Positions 15,536 through 23,574 of a stretch of 35,825 nt of DNA are shown in pieces; within the stretch, counting starts at the first letter, position 1, and the number at the start of each line of letters is the position of its first letter. The stretch lies in NCBI GenBank assembly GCA_947175225.1, contig CAMWLX010000002.1, positions 1 through 35,825 on the forward strand, written 5' to 3'. The stretch is from an uncultured Porphyromonadaceae bacterium. GTDB taxonomy: Bacteria > Bacteroidota > Bacteroidia > Bacteroidales > Muribaculaceae. Under the pieces are notes generated by a model. It was not told the DNA's origin, did not search any database, and was given only the letters and a program-made list of their open reading frames with translations. Position numbers and translations under genes: made by a program.

Positions 15536-16903
15536 ATGAAACAGATAGGAAAACTCTCTGCGTCCGGATGCAGTCAAATGTTATCATTATCTATGATATC
15601 GAGTGCATCTAATACCATATTGGAAGAACTCGGAACTATCCTTAAGATTAAATCTTTTAAGGATAAAACTAAAGTCAAATCGATTAAATCGCAAAATTCT
15701 CTATATATCTCCATTTTCGAAGAAAAATATAATGCGGATATTGTAGAGGACGAAAGCCCGGATAAAGATTTCCAATTCTCATCTGCCCCCTCTGATTTCT
15801 CCGCTTTGTCATTATCTGAGATTCGTGCATTTCAACAATTTAAGGGCAAATATGTTATACCATCAACAGTTAAATCGCACAAATGTCCCAAACTAGAACC
15901 TTGTCCAGTTTGTTCTGACGGTAAGTGTACTGAATGTCATGGTAACAAGACTGTTACCTGCGATGTCTGTGATGGTAGCACGGAGTGTCCTTCATGCGAT
16001 GGGTCAGGACGGTATCCTTGTTATTCTTGTAATCAGTCAGGTGAATGCCAACATTGCGATGGCACAGGAGAAGAAAACTGTGATGATTGCGATGGCGACG
16101 GATGGGTGAGGGTCGAATGCCGTGCTTGTAACGGAACAGGGCGTTATACCCTCCGTAATGGGTATGAAGTTGAATGTCGTGTTTGTCATGGAAGTGGGAA
16201 TCATCATAAAGAAGATTGCTGGACTTGTAATGGTACTGGTTTCGTGGATTGTCATGTCTGTGATGGCAGTGGACAATGTCAAAAGTGCGGTGGAGAAGGG
16301 CACGTTGAATGTCGCGCCTGTCATGGCACAGGTACGTGTGGAAAATGTAAAGGGAAAGGGAAACTGAAATGCTGGAATTGTAAAGGAACTGGTCTTTGCC
16401 CTTCTTGCAAAGGCAGACAAACTATTCCTTGTCGCAGATGCTTAGGGTCAGGTTTGTATCAAACTTTCAAATGTATATCTATTGACATGAACAATCATAC
16501 TTATTTGCTCAAGGATAAATCTTTAGAACGACAGTTTAATATTGACCTACAATCATTAGGTAAAAGACAAATATATAATGGCATTCCCTACATCATTGAT
16601 TTTGGGAAGCCTACCATTAATGATATTCCGATTGTTGATTTTCTTACGCGAGTATATGACTCATCATATCTTGAAAAAATCTATCAATATCGTGACTCGC
16701 TATTTAATCGCGATGGTTCTGCTTTAATTGATTCTAATATTTACGTCAAATCATCTATTGTCATTGAACCAATTCCTGTGATTAAATGTATTGTTGAATA
16801 CTCTAACGAGCTATTTTATTTCTATATTATAGGTACAGATGGGAGAGTCTTCGCAGACAAAACTCCATCCATATGGGATAGATTTTGCGCTTGGCTTCAT
16901 TAA
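15536..16903 (+). CDS. Protein with 17 CxxC repeats, DnaJ-zinc-finger-like
   Basis: Residues 123-305 hold 17 CxxC pairs, many followed by xGxG as in the DnaJ zinc-binding domain (CDGSG, CNGTG, CHGTG, CKGTG). DnaJ itself has four such repeats, so this array is more than four times longer. There is no J domain or HPD motif. The first 120 residues are Ser-rich with a short acidic tract. The last 150 residues form a beta-rich domain with MNNHTYLLKDKSL near the array. The protein probably binds many zinc ions and either recognises unfolded protein or senses redox or metal state. It starts three bases after the receiver stop and ends the operon. Confidence 0.75.
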   Translation: MKQIGKLSASGCSQMLSLSMISSASNTILEELGTILKIKSFKDKTKVKSIKSQNSLYISIFEEKYNADIVEDESPDKDFQFSSAPSDFSALSLSEIRAFQQFKGKYVIPSTVKSHKCPKLEPCPVCSDGKCTECHGNKTVTCDVCDGSTECPSCDGSGRYPCYSCNQSGECQHCDGTGEENCDDCDGDGWVRVECRACNGTGRYTLRNGYEVECRVCHGSGNHHKEDCWTCNGTGFVDCHVCDGSGQCQKCGGEGHVECRACHGTGTCGKCKGKGKLKCWNCKGTGLCPSCKGRQTIPCRRCLGSGLYQTFKCISIDMNNHTYLLKDKSLERQFNIDLQSLGKRQIYNGIPYIIDFGKPTINDIPIVDFLTRVYDSSYLEKIYQYRDSLFNRDGSALIDSNIYVKSSIVIEPIPVIKCIVEYSNELFYFYIIGTDGRVFADKTPSIWDRFCAWLH

Positions 16904-16933
16904 GCTCATTACTTTATTCCCTTGTCATAGATT

Positions 16934-16953
16934 AAGCCTGAATAGGCTTGTTT
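16934..16953 (+). terminator. Candidate terminator of the kinase operon
   Basis: The stem AAGCCT-GAAT-AGGCTT is followed by GTTT, 30 bases after the stop of the CxxC-repeat gene. The T-run is short, so efficiency is uncertain. Confidence 0.45.
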
Positions 16954-16967
16954 CCAAACGTATATGG

Positions 16968-17006
16968 CGAGCTTCGGCACCAACCTCCAGTTGGATCCGA
17001 GGCTCG
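16968..17006. other. Long hairpin CGAGCTTCGG / CCGAGGCTCG
   Basis: A ten-pair stem (one T-G pair) continues over a 2x2 internal loop into CCAAC/GTTGG with loop CTCCA. The inner TTCGG/CCGAG is the same as in the hairpin at 6833-6858, while the outer five pairs differ but still match each other. It lies just after the operon terminator. Confidence 0.5.
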
Positions 17007-17335
17007 CTTCCTTTATCGGCACTTCGCATTGGAATGGCGACCTTTCGCCTGATAAGGACTTTTACCGTTCGTTATGCCCTTTGAGGTGATTTAGAGACTC
17101 TAAGACCTTGAACCATTTGTTGCATCGCCTCACATCGGGGCAATTGCTTTTTATGCACCTCGTCTGCCGGAGTTCTTGGCTGAGCCAAGCGCCGGTGGCG
17201 ATGGCACATTTTCTGATTGTCGTTTTTGCCGTGAGTGATTACACGGTGTTTGATACGCTTTTAAGTTGCGGCTGGGAGAACCGCCGAAGTTGTAACGCAT
17301 AGGTCATATTTTTGGCTATGCCTTAAATCGGCTGC

Positions 17336-17596
17336 ACTCGGCATAGCTCGAACAAGTTCGGCTCTGCTCTCTTTTGCACGATTGTTGCCGGGGCGTTTAG
17401 GAGGAATTAACTGATTGAACGCACCTAAGCGCATCTGATATTTCACACCTGCGAAGTTTGCGTCTTTATCTACGCTCGAAAAGGGCAGGTAAATTTGATT
17501 AAAAAATCTTCCTTTTTCCGTCGTGCCTATGAAAAAGAGTATTCCTTTGGCTTTCCCTCACGCTCGGCATATCTGGAGTAAACTCCGTTCTGCTCT
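17336..17596 (+). repeat. Two copies of a hairpin element with conserved flanks
   Basis: The left flank is CTCGGCATA and the right flank is CTGCTCTC. Between them copy one has CGAAC-AA-GTTCG (17349-17360) and copy two has GGAGT-AA-ACTCC (17575-17586). A third copy at 7668-7683 has GTCAAG-CGAG-CTTGAC. The flanks are nearly constant while the stems change in a pairing-preserving way. Confidence 0.5.
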
Positions 17597-17748
17597 CGCT
17601 AAATCGGTCAAGTCAGGGGCTTGCGCCTTTTCATCAAACCCTTGTCCGCTAACGTGCTTGTCAACACTGATTATCAGCCGCTTATTCTGCGGTGTAAAAA
17701 TCAAACGCGCCCGGCGCACAGTTAAAAACCTCTTAAACTTCAAAAATC

Positions 17749-18000
17749 ATGACATACGTTAGCAACAACTTCAGCAGCTCTCTCAACTCCAACCGCAAAC
17801 TCAAATACTTCTCAGTGGAAGTAATCACTTTCGACGGCGAAAGCTACTGTGAAGAAATCGAAGCCCGTACCGCAGACGAGGCACAGGAATTGAAAATCGC
17901 TTAATACCTCTAAAATAAACGCAATATAAGGCAAATCGCCGTTTCTATGTTCGACAACGTCGATTACACAATGGTTCAGGGCTGGTTCTCAGCAAGCTGA
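17749..18000 (+). pseudogene. Broken copy of the small MTYVS protein
   Basis: The frame starts MTYVSN and shares EVITFDGES and the final DYTMVQG with the 64-residue gene at 7391. After QELKIA it meets TAA (17902-17904) and a second stop, then continues in the same frame as VSMFDNVDYTMVQG to TGA 17998-18000. The stops lie in a 39-base segment flanked by direct repeats AAATCGC (17894-17900 and 17933-17939). Removing 39 bases restores a 71-residue protein. As written, only a 51-residue truncated product would be made. Confidence 0.65.
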
Positions 18001-18757
18001 GCGCTGCGCGATAACGCAGGTTTCTAAATCATCTCCCTCACAGGGTCGGCTGTCCGACGGGGCAGCCTTTCTCTTTGCTCATTTGTCACCACTGCCTACG
18101 CTCTCATTTGTCTATCGGCTCTCCGGCACCGCCTCTGAGCCGAGGGGCGCGGTCAGGCTTCCAGTTGGGAGACTTTCAGCCGGTCCACTTACGTGGCATC
18201 CGAGTTGACCGCTCAACGCTCCGCCGGTCAGTTCTTCAAAAGAGGATCGCGGCATTTCTCGCCATTATTCCGGGAGGGATCGTATTGAGTTTATCAAAAC
18301 TATGCGGAGAGTTCTATTCCTCATTCCTATTTCCTAATTCCTCATTGCATATAGTCCTCGCTGTCGCGCCAACAATAATGATACATCGCACCGCTTCCGT
18401 TGTCGGCAAAGTCCGGATGACTGTTTTGTATCAGACGGAGTTCATCGTCATTCGCCGGTCTGACAATCGGGAGTCGCAGCGGCACCGCCTCTTCTGACCT
18501 CAAACTGACAGCGTCCTCCGCGTTTCGGGGTCTCTCCGCACCTCGCTTTGAGCGCATGTAACAGGCACACCGCACTCTTGGCTCACCAACATCTCGACAT
18601 TATCCGGCTACGCCTTTGAAGACGTGGCAACCAACGCTCGACCTTGCGCCACAATGAGTACGGAGTCATTGCCTCGCTCAACAGCGGGGCGGTTTGGCTG
18701 ATTGTTCCCTGGGGTTAGTTCCCATTTGCCTTTTTCCGTATTGGGGGAGTGAACCGA
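18001..18757. other. Non-coding spacer block 2, downstream half
   Basis: It begins with the partner of the block 1 segment: CTCTCATTTGTCTATCGGCTC (18099 on) and CCGAGGGGCGCGGTC. The GGCACCGCC motif occurs twice (near 18124 and 18482). Apart from one possible minus-strand ORF at 18342-18575 nothing looks coding. The remainder shows no further structure that I could support. Confidence 0.45.
18342..18575 (-). CDS. Possible small gene or remnant
   Basis: The last 45 residues of this minus-strand ORF (RPANDDELRLIQNSHPDFAD region to CWRDSEDYMQ) have protein-like composition, unlike the Arg/Ala-rich first third. It may be a short gene starting inside the ORF, or a relic of a larger one. No family is recognised and no promoter is seen. 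Confidence 0.3.
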   Translation of the reverse strand: MRCACYMRSKRGAERPRNAEDAVSLRSEEAVPLRLPIVRPANDDELRLIQNSHPDFADNGSGAMYHYCWRDSEDYMQ

Positions 18758-18833
18758 GGTCTATTTTCCCATCTGCAATGTTAGGTCGCCAACTCAACTT
18801 CCCTGCGGCTCTCTATAACCGCTCCGCTATTTA
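18758..18833 (+). repeat. 76-bp perfect direct repeat, copy 2
   Basis: This copy is identical to 7155-7230 and lies 32 bases from the integrase stop codon. No gene follows it on the plus strand. Identity over 76 bases, in otherwise diverged spacers, points to recent duplication, selection or gene conversion. Confidence 0.9.
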
Positions 18834-18865
18834 CATGAACCATTTTCGTGGTGTCGGGAAAATGG

Positions 18866-20356
18866 TCATTTGAAACCTTTGCCTTTCTGATGCTCGTAGA
18901 CATAAACCTTGCCGTTGTCGCAGTTGACTATCTTGAACTGCACCATTGAGCGGTTTGGAATATCCGCAGGGAATTTGGCTACCAAAGCCTTTGTCACCTC
19001 CTCGATATTTCCATAGCCGATGTCCTCAAAGTTGGCAAGACACTTTCCTTGAAAGAAAGCAGCTGCACGGATGAGCATCTTCGCTGACAGACGGAACAGG
19101 CCGTCAACGGGTTGCTCGTGCTGCATGCGCCGAGAGGTTGCATCGCTGAAGAAAATAAAATCGATCACCTTCTCGTTGAGTTTCCATGCCGGTGAAAAGT
19201 CTATGTCAACATATCCGCGAGTGACGGAATTGCGGTGCGAGTGGTTCATCGCAAAGCCAACCTCAGCGAGGGTCGCTCCACAATCGTTCTGCGCGGTCGT
19301 TGCCCATGTGTGCCGAAAGGTGTAAACACTATAGCGCTCCGTGGGGTCATCCATGCCCATTGACTTGCAAATAGCCTTGATCCCTGTGCTGACGTTGGCA
19401 CAGAAACTGTCAGATGTCGAAAAACGGTCGCAAAAGCGAAACAGGCGGTTGGTATGGTCGCCTGCTCGGTATTTCTCAAACAACGGCTTTATTACCTCCG
19501 GCACTCGCATCTCGATGTAGGCATCATCGGTCCGGCTCTTGGTGGTCTTGGCTCGCTTGTAGTGAATGATACCGCCGTGATAGTCCTCCTTTCGCAAGTT
19601 GAAAATATCAATCGTATTCATGCCGGCCAGACATAGAGACATCATCGCAACATCACGGCCCAACTCCGGCAGAGGGACAATCATGCGCGTCTGTGTCAAT
19701 GGTGCCGAGAAGAATGCGCGACACGCATCAGCCGTGATGGCTTTCTTGTCAGGTCGGTCCGCAGGTGGGATCTTCACCTTGCCCCACGGATTGGTTTTGA
19801 TGCGGATAATGCCGGTGTCGTAGTCGTTCAGTTCGGCAATGTCCGCTCTAAAAATCTGACGGATACACACCGGGTACATCTCCTTTGCCCTTGCCGTACC
19901 GCTCAACGTTGCTATCCACTTGTTGACGTTCACTGAAGTGAGTTGTGCAAACTTGATTTGAGTAGTCCCCATGTATCGCTCCATGTGTTGCAGGGATAGT
20001 TGATAATTCTTTGCGCTGCGCTCCTGTCCGTTGTCAATAAGTCTGTCAATATGTTTTCTCGCATAGTCCGAGAAAGAGATAACCTCATCGGGCGTTGTCA
20101 GAAACTCTACTACCTGCGCACCGGTCCATTGCGAAATGTCCTGTCGGTTCAGTCGCTCTTGGTATTCCAGAATTTTCTGTGTGCAGAATTGCAACACGTA
20201 AGCGTCTGCAATCTCACCCTTGCGTGTCAGTTCTCGCTTAGTGAGCATTTTGTCAGTCTTGATGAAAAGAGTCTGACGGCGGTGCGTGACACGGATATAG
20301 ACCGAGTAAAACCCATCCGCACGAGGCCATCTGACAACGGCTTTGAATGTAGCCAT
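18866..20356 (-). CDS. Tyrosine recombinase (integrase) with C-terminal extension
   Basis: This is a site-specific recombinase that would integrate and excise the island. It has a Bacteroidetes-type N-terminal arm-binding region (1-90), a SAM-like core-binding domain (about 92-180) and a catalytic domain. The catalytic set is partly atypical. The usual Arg I is Asn247 (AGMNTIDIF). The box II pattern is YTFRHTWAT (R348, H349, with Tyr345 where His is more common). The motif MNHSHRNSVTRGYVD supplies H372 and nucleophile Tyr382. IntDOT also lacks Arg I, so activity is still plausible. About 110 residues follow the nucleophile, more than in typical relatives of about 400 residues. It sits at the island edge against ppdK. 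Confidence 0.9.
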   Translation of the reverse strand: MATFKAVVRWPRADGFYSVYIRVTHRRQTLFIKTDKMLTKRELTRKGEIADAYVLQFCTQKILEYQERLNRQDISQWTGAQVVEFLTTPDEVISFSDYARKHIDRLIDNGQERSAKNYQLSLQHMERYMGTTQIKFAQLTSVNVNKWIATLSGTARAKEMYPVCIRQIFRADIAELNDYDTGIIRIKTNPWGKVKIPPADRPDKKAITADACRAFFSAPLTQTRMIVPLPELGRDVAMMSLCLAGMNTIDIFNLRKEDYHGGIIHYKRAKTTKSRTDDAYIEMRVPEVIKPLFEKYRAGDHTNRLFRFCDRFSTSDSFCANVSTGIKAICKSMGMDDPTERYSVYTFRHTWATTAQNDCGATLAEVGFAMNHSHRNSVTRGYVDIDFSPAWKLNEKVIDFIFFSDATSRRMQHEQPVDGLFRLSAKMLIRAAAFFQGKCLANFEDIGYGNIEEVTKALVAKFPADIPNRSMVQFKIVNCDNGKVYVYEHQKGKGFK

Positions 20357-20399
20357 ATCAAAAATTATATGTTATTGTTTGTTTATCATTGTTTTACGA

Positions 20400-20451
20400 A
20401 TAGACAACACATAGACAACAGCCCTCTGAAATTAGTATGAATTTTAGACAA
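20400..20451. repeat. TAGACAA direct repeats beside the integrase
   Basis: ATAGACAACA occurs at 20400-20409 and again at 20411-20420, and TTAGACAA at 20444-20451, just upstream of the integrase start. Closely spaced short direct repeats here could be arm-type integrase sites, or binding sites for a directionality factor. Confidence 0.35.
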
Positions 20452-20512
20452 TAATTCCGTTCATTAGTACACATATTTGTGTTCTATTGCACATACTCCT
20501 TAAAAATACCAT

Positions 20513-20548
20513 AGGCGATAAGCCTCTGTGTTAGAGGGCTTATCGCCT
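20513..20548 (-). terminator. Rho-independent terminator of ppdK
   Basis: AGGCGATAAG and CTTATCGCCT pair, continued by CCTCT/AGAGG with one bulged G and loop GTGTT. On the minus strand the stem is followed by TATGGTATTTTTAA. It lies 28 bases past the ppdK stop. The stem marks the chromosomal side of the island boundary. Confidence 0.8.
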
Positions 20549-20575
20549 AAGTAACTTATAATAAGGGATTATTTC

Positions 20576-23293
20576 TTAATCTTCAATAGCTGCCTGCGCC
20601 GCAGCTACGCGGGCGATGGGCACGCGGTAGGGTGAGCAGCTGACGTAGTTCATGCCGAGCTTGGCGCAGAACTTGACTGAGCTGGGCTCGCCGCCGTGCT
20701 CGCCGCAGATGCCGACTTTGAGGTCGGGACGGGTTGCGCGGCCTTTCTTGACGCCCATTTCTACGAGCTGGCCTACACCTTCCTGGTCGAGAACTTCAAA
20801 GGGATCGGTCTTGATGATGCCGTGTTCTTTGTAGTATTTCAGGAATTTGGGTGCATCATCACGCGAGAAACCGAATGTCATCTGGGTAAGGTCGTTTGTA
20901 CCGAATGAGAAGAACTCGGCAACGGTAGCGATTTCGTTTGCTACGAGTGCTGCACGGGGTACTTCGATCATGGTACCTACGAGGTAGGGAAGTGACTGAC
21001 CTTTCTCCTCAAATACCTTAGATGCTGTGATATGGATGATATCGGCCTGGTTCTGGATCTCTTTGAGTGAGCCTACCAGAGGTATCATGATTTCGGGCTT
21101 GACGTCGATGCCGCGGGCTTTCACTGCAAGTGCGGCCTCGATGATGGCGCGGGTCTGCATCTCGGTGATTTCGGGGTAGGTGATACCGAGACGGCAACCG
21201 CGGTGACCGAGCATGGGGTTAAATTCCTCAAGTGCGTCAACCTTTGCTTTAACCTCAGCGAGTGTGATACCCATATCGTCAGCAAGCTCTTTCTGAGTAG
21301 CTGTCTGATGAGGTACGAACTCGTGCAGAGGGGGATCAAGCAGACGGATGGTAACGCCGAAGCCGTCCATTGCCTCGAAGATACCCTCGAAGTCTCCGCG
21401 CTGCATGGGGAGCAGTTTGGCGAGAGCAGCTTTGCGGCCCTCTACGTCTGATGCGAGGATCATCTCGCGTACTGCCTTGATGCGGTCACCCTCAAAGAAC
21501 ATGTGCTCTGTACGGCACAGACCGATACCCTGGGCGCCGAAGTGGCGTGCCTGCTTGGCATCGCGGGGGGTGTCGGCGTTGGTGCGGACGAGTGTCTTGG
21601 TGTACTTGGCAGCAAGGTTCATGATTGCGCCGAAGTCACCGTCGAGCTCGGGCTCTACGGTAGGCACCTGACCGTCGTATACGTCGCCTGTCGAACCGTT
21701 GAGCGAAATCCAGTCTCCTTCTTTATATGTCTTGCCGCCCATCTCTACGGTGCGGTTCTCGTAATCAACAACGATTTCACCGGCACCTGACACGCAGCAC
21801 TTACCCATACCGCGGGCAACCACAGCAGCATGGCTGGTCATACCGCCACGCATGGTAAGGATACCCTGGGCAACTGCCATACCGCGGAGGTCTTCGGGAG
21901 AGGTTTCGATTCGGACAAGCACAACTTTCTTTTTCTTCTCGGCCCAAGCCTCTGCGTCATCAGCGAAGAAGACGATCTGACCGGTGGCTGCACCGGGAGA
22001 TGCGGGGAGACCCTTGGCAACAACTGTCGCACGCTTGAGGGCTGATTTATCAAATACCGGATGGAGAAGCTCGTCGAGTTTCTGAGGCTCCATACGCAGC
22101 AGGGCTGTCTTCTCATCGATCTCGCCTGCACGCAGCAGATCCATGGCGATCTTCACCATAGCAGCACCTGTGCGCTTACCGTTACGGGTCTGGAGCATCC
22201 AGAGTTTACCATCCTGGATGGTGAACTCCATATCCTGCATATCCTTGAAGTAATCTTCGAGTTTATGGGCGATAGCGATAAGTTCGGCAGCGCAGACGGG
22301 CATTGACTCCTCGAGTGAGGGATACTTGGCGGCGCGCTCCTCTTCAGAAATACCCTGCAGGGCAGCCCAACGGCGTGAGCCCTCGACAGTGATCTGCTGA
22401 GGTGTACGGATACCGGCCACCACATCCTCGCCCTGAGCGTTGATGAGGTACTCACCGTTGAAGATATTCTCACCGGTCGCGGCATCACGAGAGAAAGCCA
22501 CGCCAGTAGCAGAGTTATTACCCATGTTACCGTAAACCATAGCCTGAACGTTTACGGCTGTACCCCACTCTTCGGGGATCTGATTCATGCGACGGTAGAG
22601 GATAGCACGCTCATTCATCCAAGAGTCAAACACGGCGCAGATACCGCCCCAAAGCTGATCCCATGCAGAATCGGGGAAGTCCTTGCCGGTATAATCCTTA
22701 ACAGCTGCCTTGAAACGTTTTACGAGTTCCTGCAGATCCTCAACAGAGAGCTCGGTGTCAAATTTAACACCCTTTTCCTCCTTAACCTTGTCGATAATAG
22801 CCTCAAAGGGGTCTATCTCGGTTTTTGATTTGGGTTTCATGCCAAGAACGACGTCGCCGTACATCTGCACGAAACGACGGTAGCTGTCCCATGCGAAACG
22901 GGGATTGCCGCTTTTCTCGGCGAGAGCCTGCACGGTAGCATCGTTCATACCGAGATTGAGCACGGTGTCCATCATACCCGGCATAGAAGCGCGGGCACCC
23001 GAACGTACTGAGACGAGCAACGGATTGGCGGGATCATCAAATTTCTTACCGGTGAGTGACTCGACATGTGCGATTGCTTTCTCGACATCAGCCTTGATGC
23101 CTTTCACCACATAGTCGCGGCCATACTGAGTGTATTCAGTGCAGACTTCGGTAGTGATTGTGAAGCCGGGAGGCACGGGCATACCCAGCAGATTCATTTC
23201 AGCGAGGTTGGCACCTTTGCCACCGAGGAGATTACGCATCTTTGCATCTCCTTCGGCCTTTCCGTCACCGAAAGTGTAGATTTTTTTTGCCAT
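20576..23293 (-). CDS. ppdK: Pyruvate, phosphate dikinase
   Basis: The enzyme interconverts pyruvate, ATP and phosphate with phosphoenolpyruvate, AMP and pyrophosphate in the cytosol, linking glycolysis and gluconeogenesis in anaerobes. Seen in order are the N-terminal nucleotide-binding domain ([26 protein letters not shown]), the swivelling phosphohistidine domain with [19 protein letters not shown] (catalytic His), and the C-terminal TIM-barrel PEP/pyruvate domain ([38 protein letters not shown]). Length (905 residues) is normal. Its own promoter (23431-23463) gives a leader of about 130 bases, and a strong terminator follows. The gene is intact; the island lies just past its 3' end, on the terminator side. 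Confidence 0.97.
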   Translation of the reverse strand: MAKKIYTFGDGKAEGDAKMRNLLGGKGANLAEMNLLGMPVPPGFTITTEVCTEYTQYGRDYVVKGIKADVEKAIAHVESLTGKKFDDPANPLLVSVRSGARASMPGMMDTVLNLGMNDATVQALAEKSGNPRFAWDSYRRFVQMYGDVVLGMKPKSKTEIDPFEAIIDKVKEEKGVKFDTELSVEDLQELVKRFKAAVKDYTGKDFPDSAWDQLWGGICAVFDSWMNERAILYRRMNQIPEEWGTAVNVQAMVYGNMGNNSATGVAFSRDAATGENIFNGEYLINAQGEDVVAGIRTPQQITVEGSRRWAALQGISEEERAAKYPSLEESMPVCAAELIAIAHKLEDYFKDMQDMEFTIQDGKLWMLQTRNGKRTGAAMVKIAMDLLRAGEIDEKTALLRMEPQKLDELLHPVFDKSALKRATVVAKGLPASPGAATGQIVFFADDAEAWAEKKKKVVLVRIETSPEDLRGMAVAQGILTMRGGMTSHAAVVARGMGKCCVSGAGEIVVDYENRTVEMGGKTYKEGDWISLNGSTGDVYDGQVPTVEPELDGDFGAIMNLAAKYTKTLVRTNADTPRDAKQARHFGAQGIGLCRTEHMFFEGDRIKAVREMILASDVEGRKAALAKLLPMQRGDFEGIFEAMDGFGVTIRLLDPPLHEFVPHQTATQKELADDMGITLAEVKAKVDALEEFNPMLGHRGCRLGITYPEITEMQTRAIIEAALAVKARGIDVKPEIMIPLVGSLKEIQNQADIIHITASKVFEEKGQSLPYLVGTMIEVPRAALVANEIATVAEFFSFGTNDLTQMTFGFSRDDAPKFLKYYKEHGIIKTDPFEVLDQEGVGQLVEMGVKKGRATRPDLKVGICGEHGGEPSSVKFCAKLGMNYVSCSPYRVPIARVAAAQAAIED

Positions 23294-23430
23294 GGGTTGG
23301 TTGACTTGTTTAATTAACTTTATTAACCGTTCCGGTCTAATATTTATATTATTTTAATTATTGACAAATGTATCGGTTTTATCCGTCACCACTTATCGCA
23401 TCAGGGTCAGCATGCGGGCCGGGTGATTTG

Positions 23431-23463
23431 CAAAGTTACAAAAATTCAGCGGAAAACGCCAAA
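23431..23463 (-). promoter_or_regulatory. Promoter of ppdK
   Basis: On the minus strand TTTG (23463-23460), 21 bases, then TAACTTTG (23438-23431) matches the Bacteroidetes consensus. A second, weaker TACATTTG box lies at 23372-23365 nearer the gene. Confidence 0.65.
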
Positions 23464-23514
23464 ACGATTTTGATTTTTTCATCGCCTGAGTGACAAATTT
23501 GTGACAGAAAGTAG

Positions 23515-23522
23515 TAACTTTG
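23515..23522 (+). promoter_or_regulatory. Promoter -7 box of rlmD
   Basis: TAACTTTG lies 52 bases before the ATG of rlmD. Just upstream, ACAAATTTGT (about 23493-23502) is a ten-base palindrome overlapping the expected -33 zone, a possible regulator site. Confidence 0.55.
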
Positions 23523-23574
23523 CAATCATAATCGTGAGCTCAGCTCACAAAGCAAATATACACATAATTAATAT

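Larger units (their letters stand above)
16954..17748. other. Non-coding spacer block 2, upstream half
   Basis: No convincing gene is seen; the track ORFs here have no domain-like composition. The block mirrors block 1. It has a TTCGG/CCGAG hairpin (16968-17006), GATAAGGACTTTTACCGTTC (17051-17070) and two copies of the CTCGGCATA-hairpin-CTGCTCTC element. A TAAATTTG box lies at 17490-17497. The lead-in GGTGTAAAAATCAAACGCG...CTTCAAAAATC runs up to the ATG at 17749, matching the 5' side of the intact small ORF. Confidence 0.5.
1..20450. mobile_element. Integrase-proximal part of a genomic island
   Basis: The stretch contains restriction-modification genes, an unusual regulated cassette, repeated non-coding spacers and, at its right edge, a tyrosine recombinase gene facing into the island. 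The right boundary is placed in the gap between the integrase start and the ppdK terminator, because from ppdK onward the genes are housekeeping. The left end is outside the window, so no att pair can be matched and the exact right end is approximate. No relaxase or conjugation genes are seen here. The element is therefore either mobilised by another element, or its transfer genes lie to the left. Confidence 0.7.

Noticed and set aside
16037-16420. Minus-strand ORF of 127 residues inside the CxxC-repeat gene
   Set aside because: Its Thr/Phe-rich composition is a mirror of the Cys/Gly repeats on the plus strand.
15891-16450. Repetitive pattern considered as a CRISPR-like array
   Set aside because: The periodicity is of CxxCxGxG codons within an open frame; unit lengths vary and no spacers are present.
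17336-17596. Hairpin elements considered as integron attC sites
   Set aside because: The characteristic GTTRRRY/RYYYAAC core sites and an integron-type integrase are absent.
16839-17762. ORFs 16839-17084, 17108-17302 and 17523-17762 as genes
   Set aside because: They lie over spacer hairpins and repeats, have no domain-like composition and show no start signals.
20513-20548. Perfect inverted repeat considered as an integrase core site
   Set aside because: Its position just past ppdK and the T-rich tract on the minus strand fit a terminator better.
20576-23293. Several plus-strand ORFs opposite ppdK
   Set aside because: They are shadows of the GC-rich ppdK coding frame with no independent evidence.
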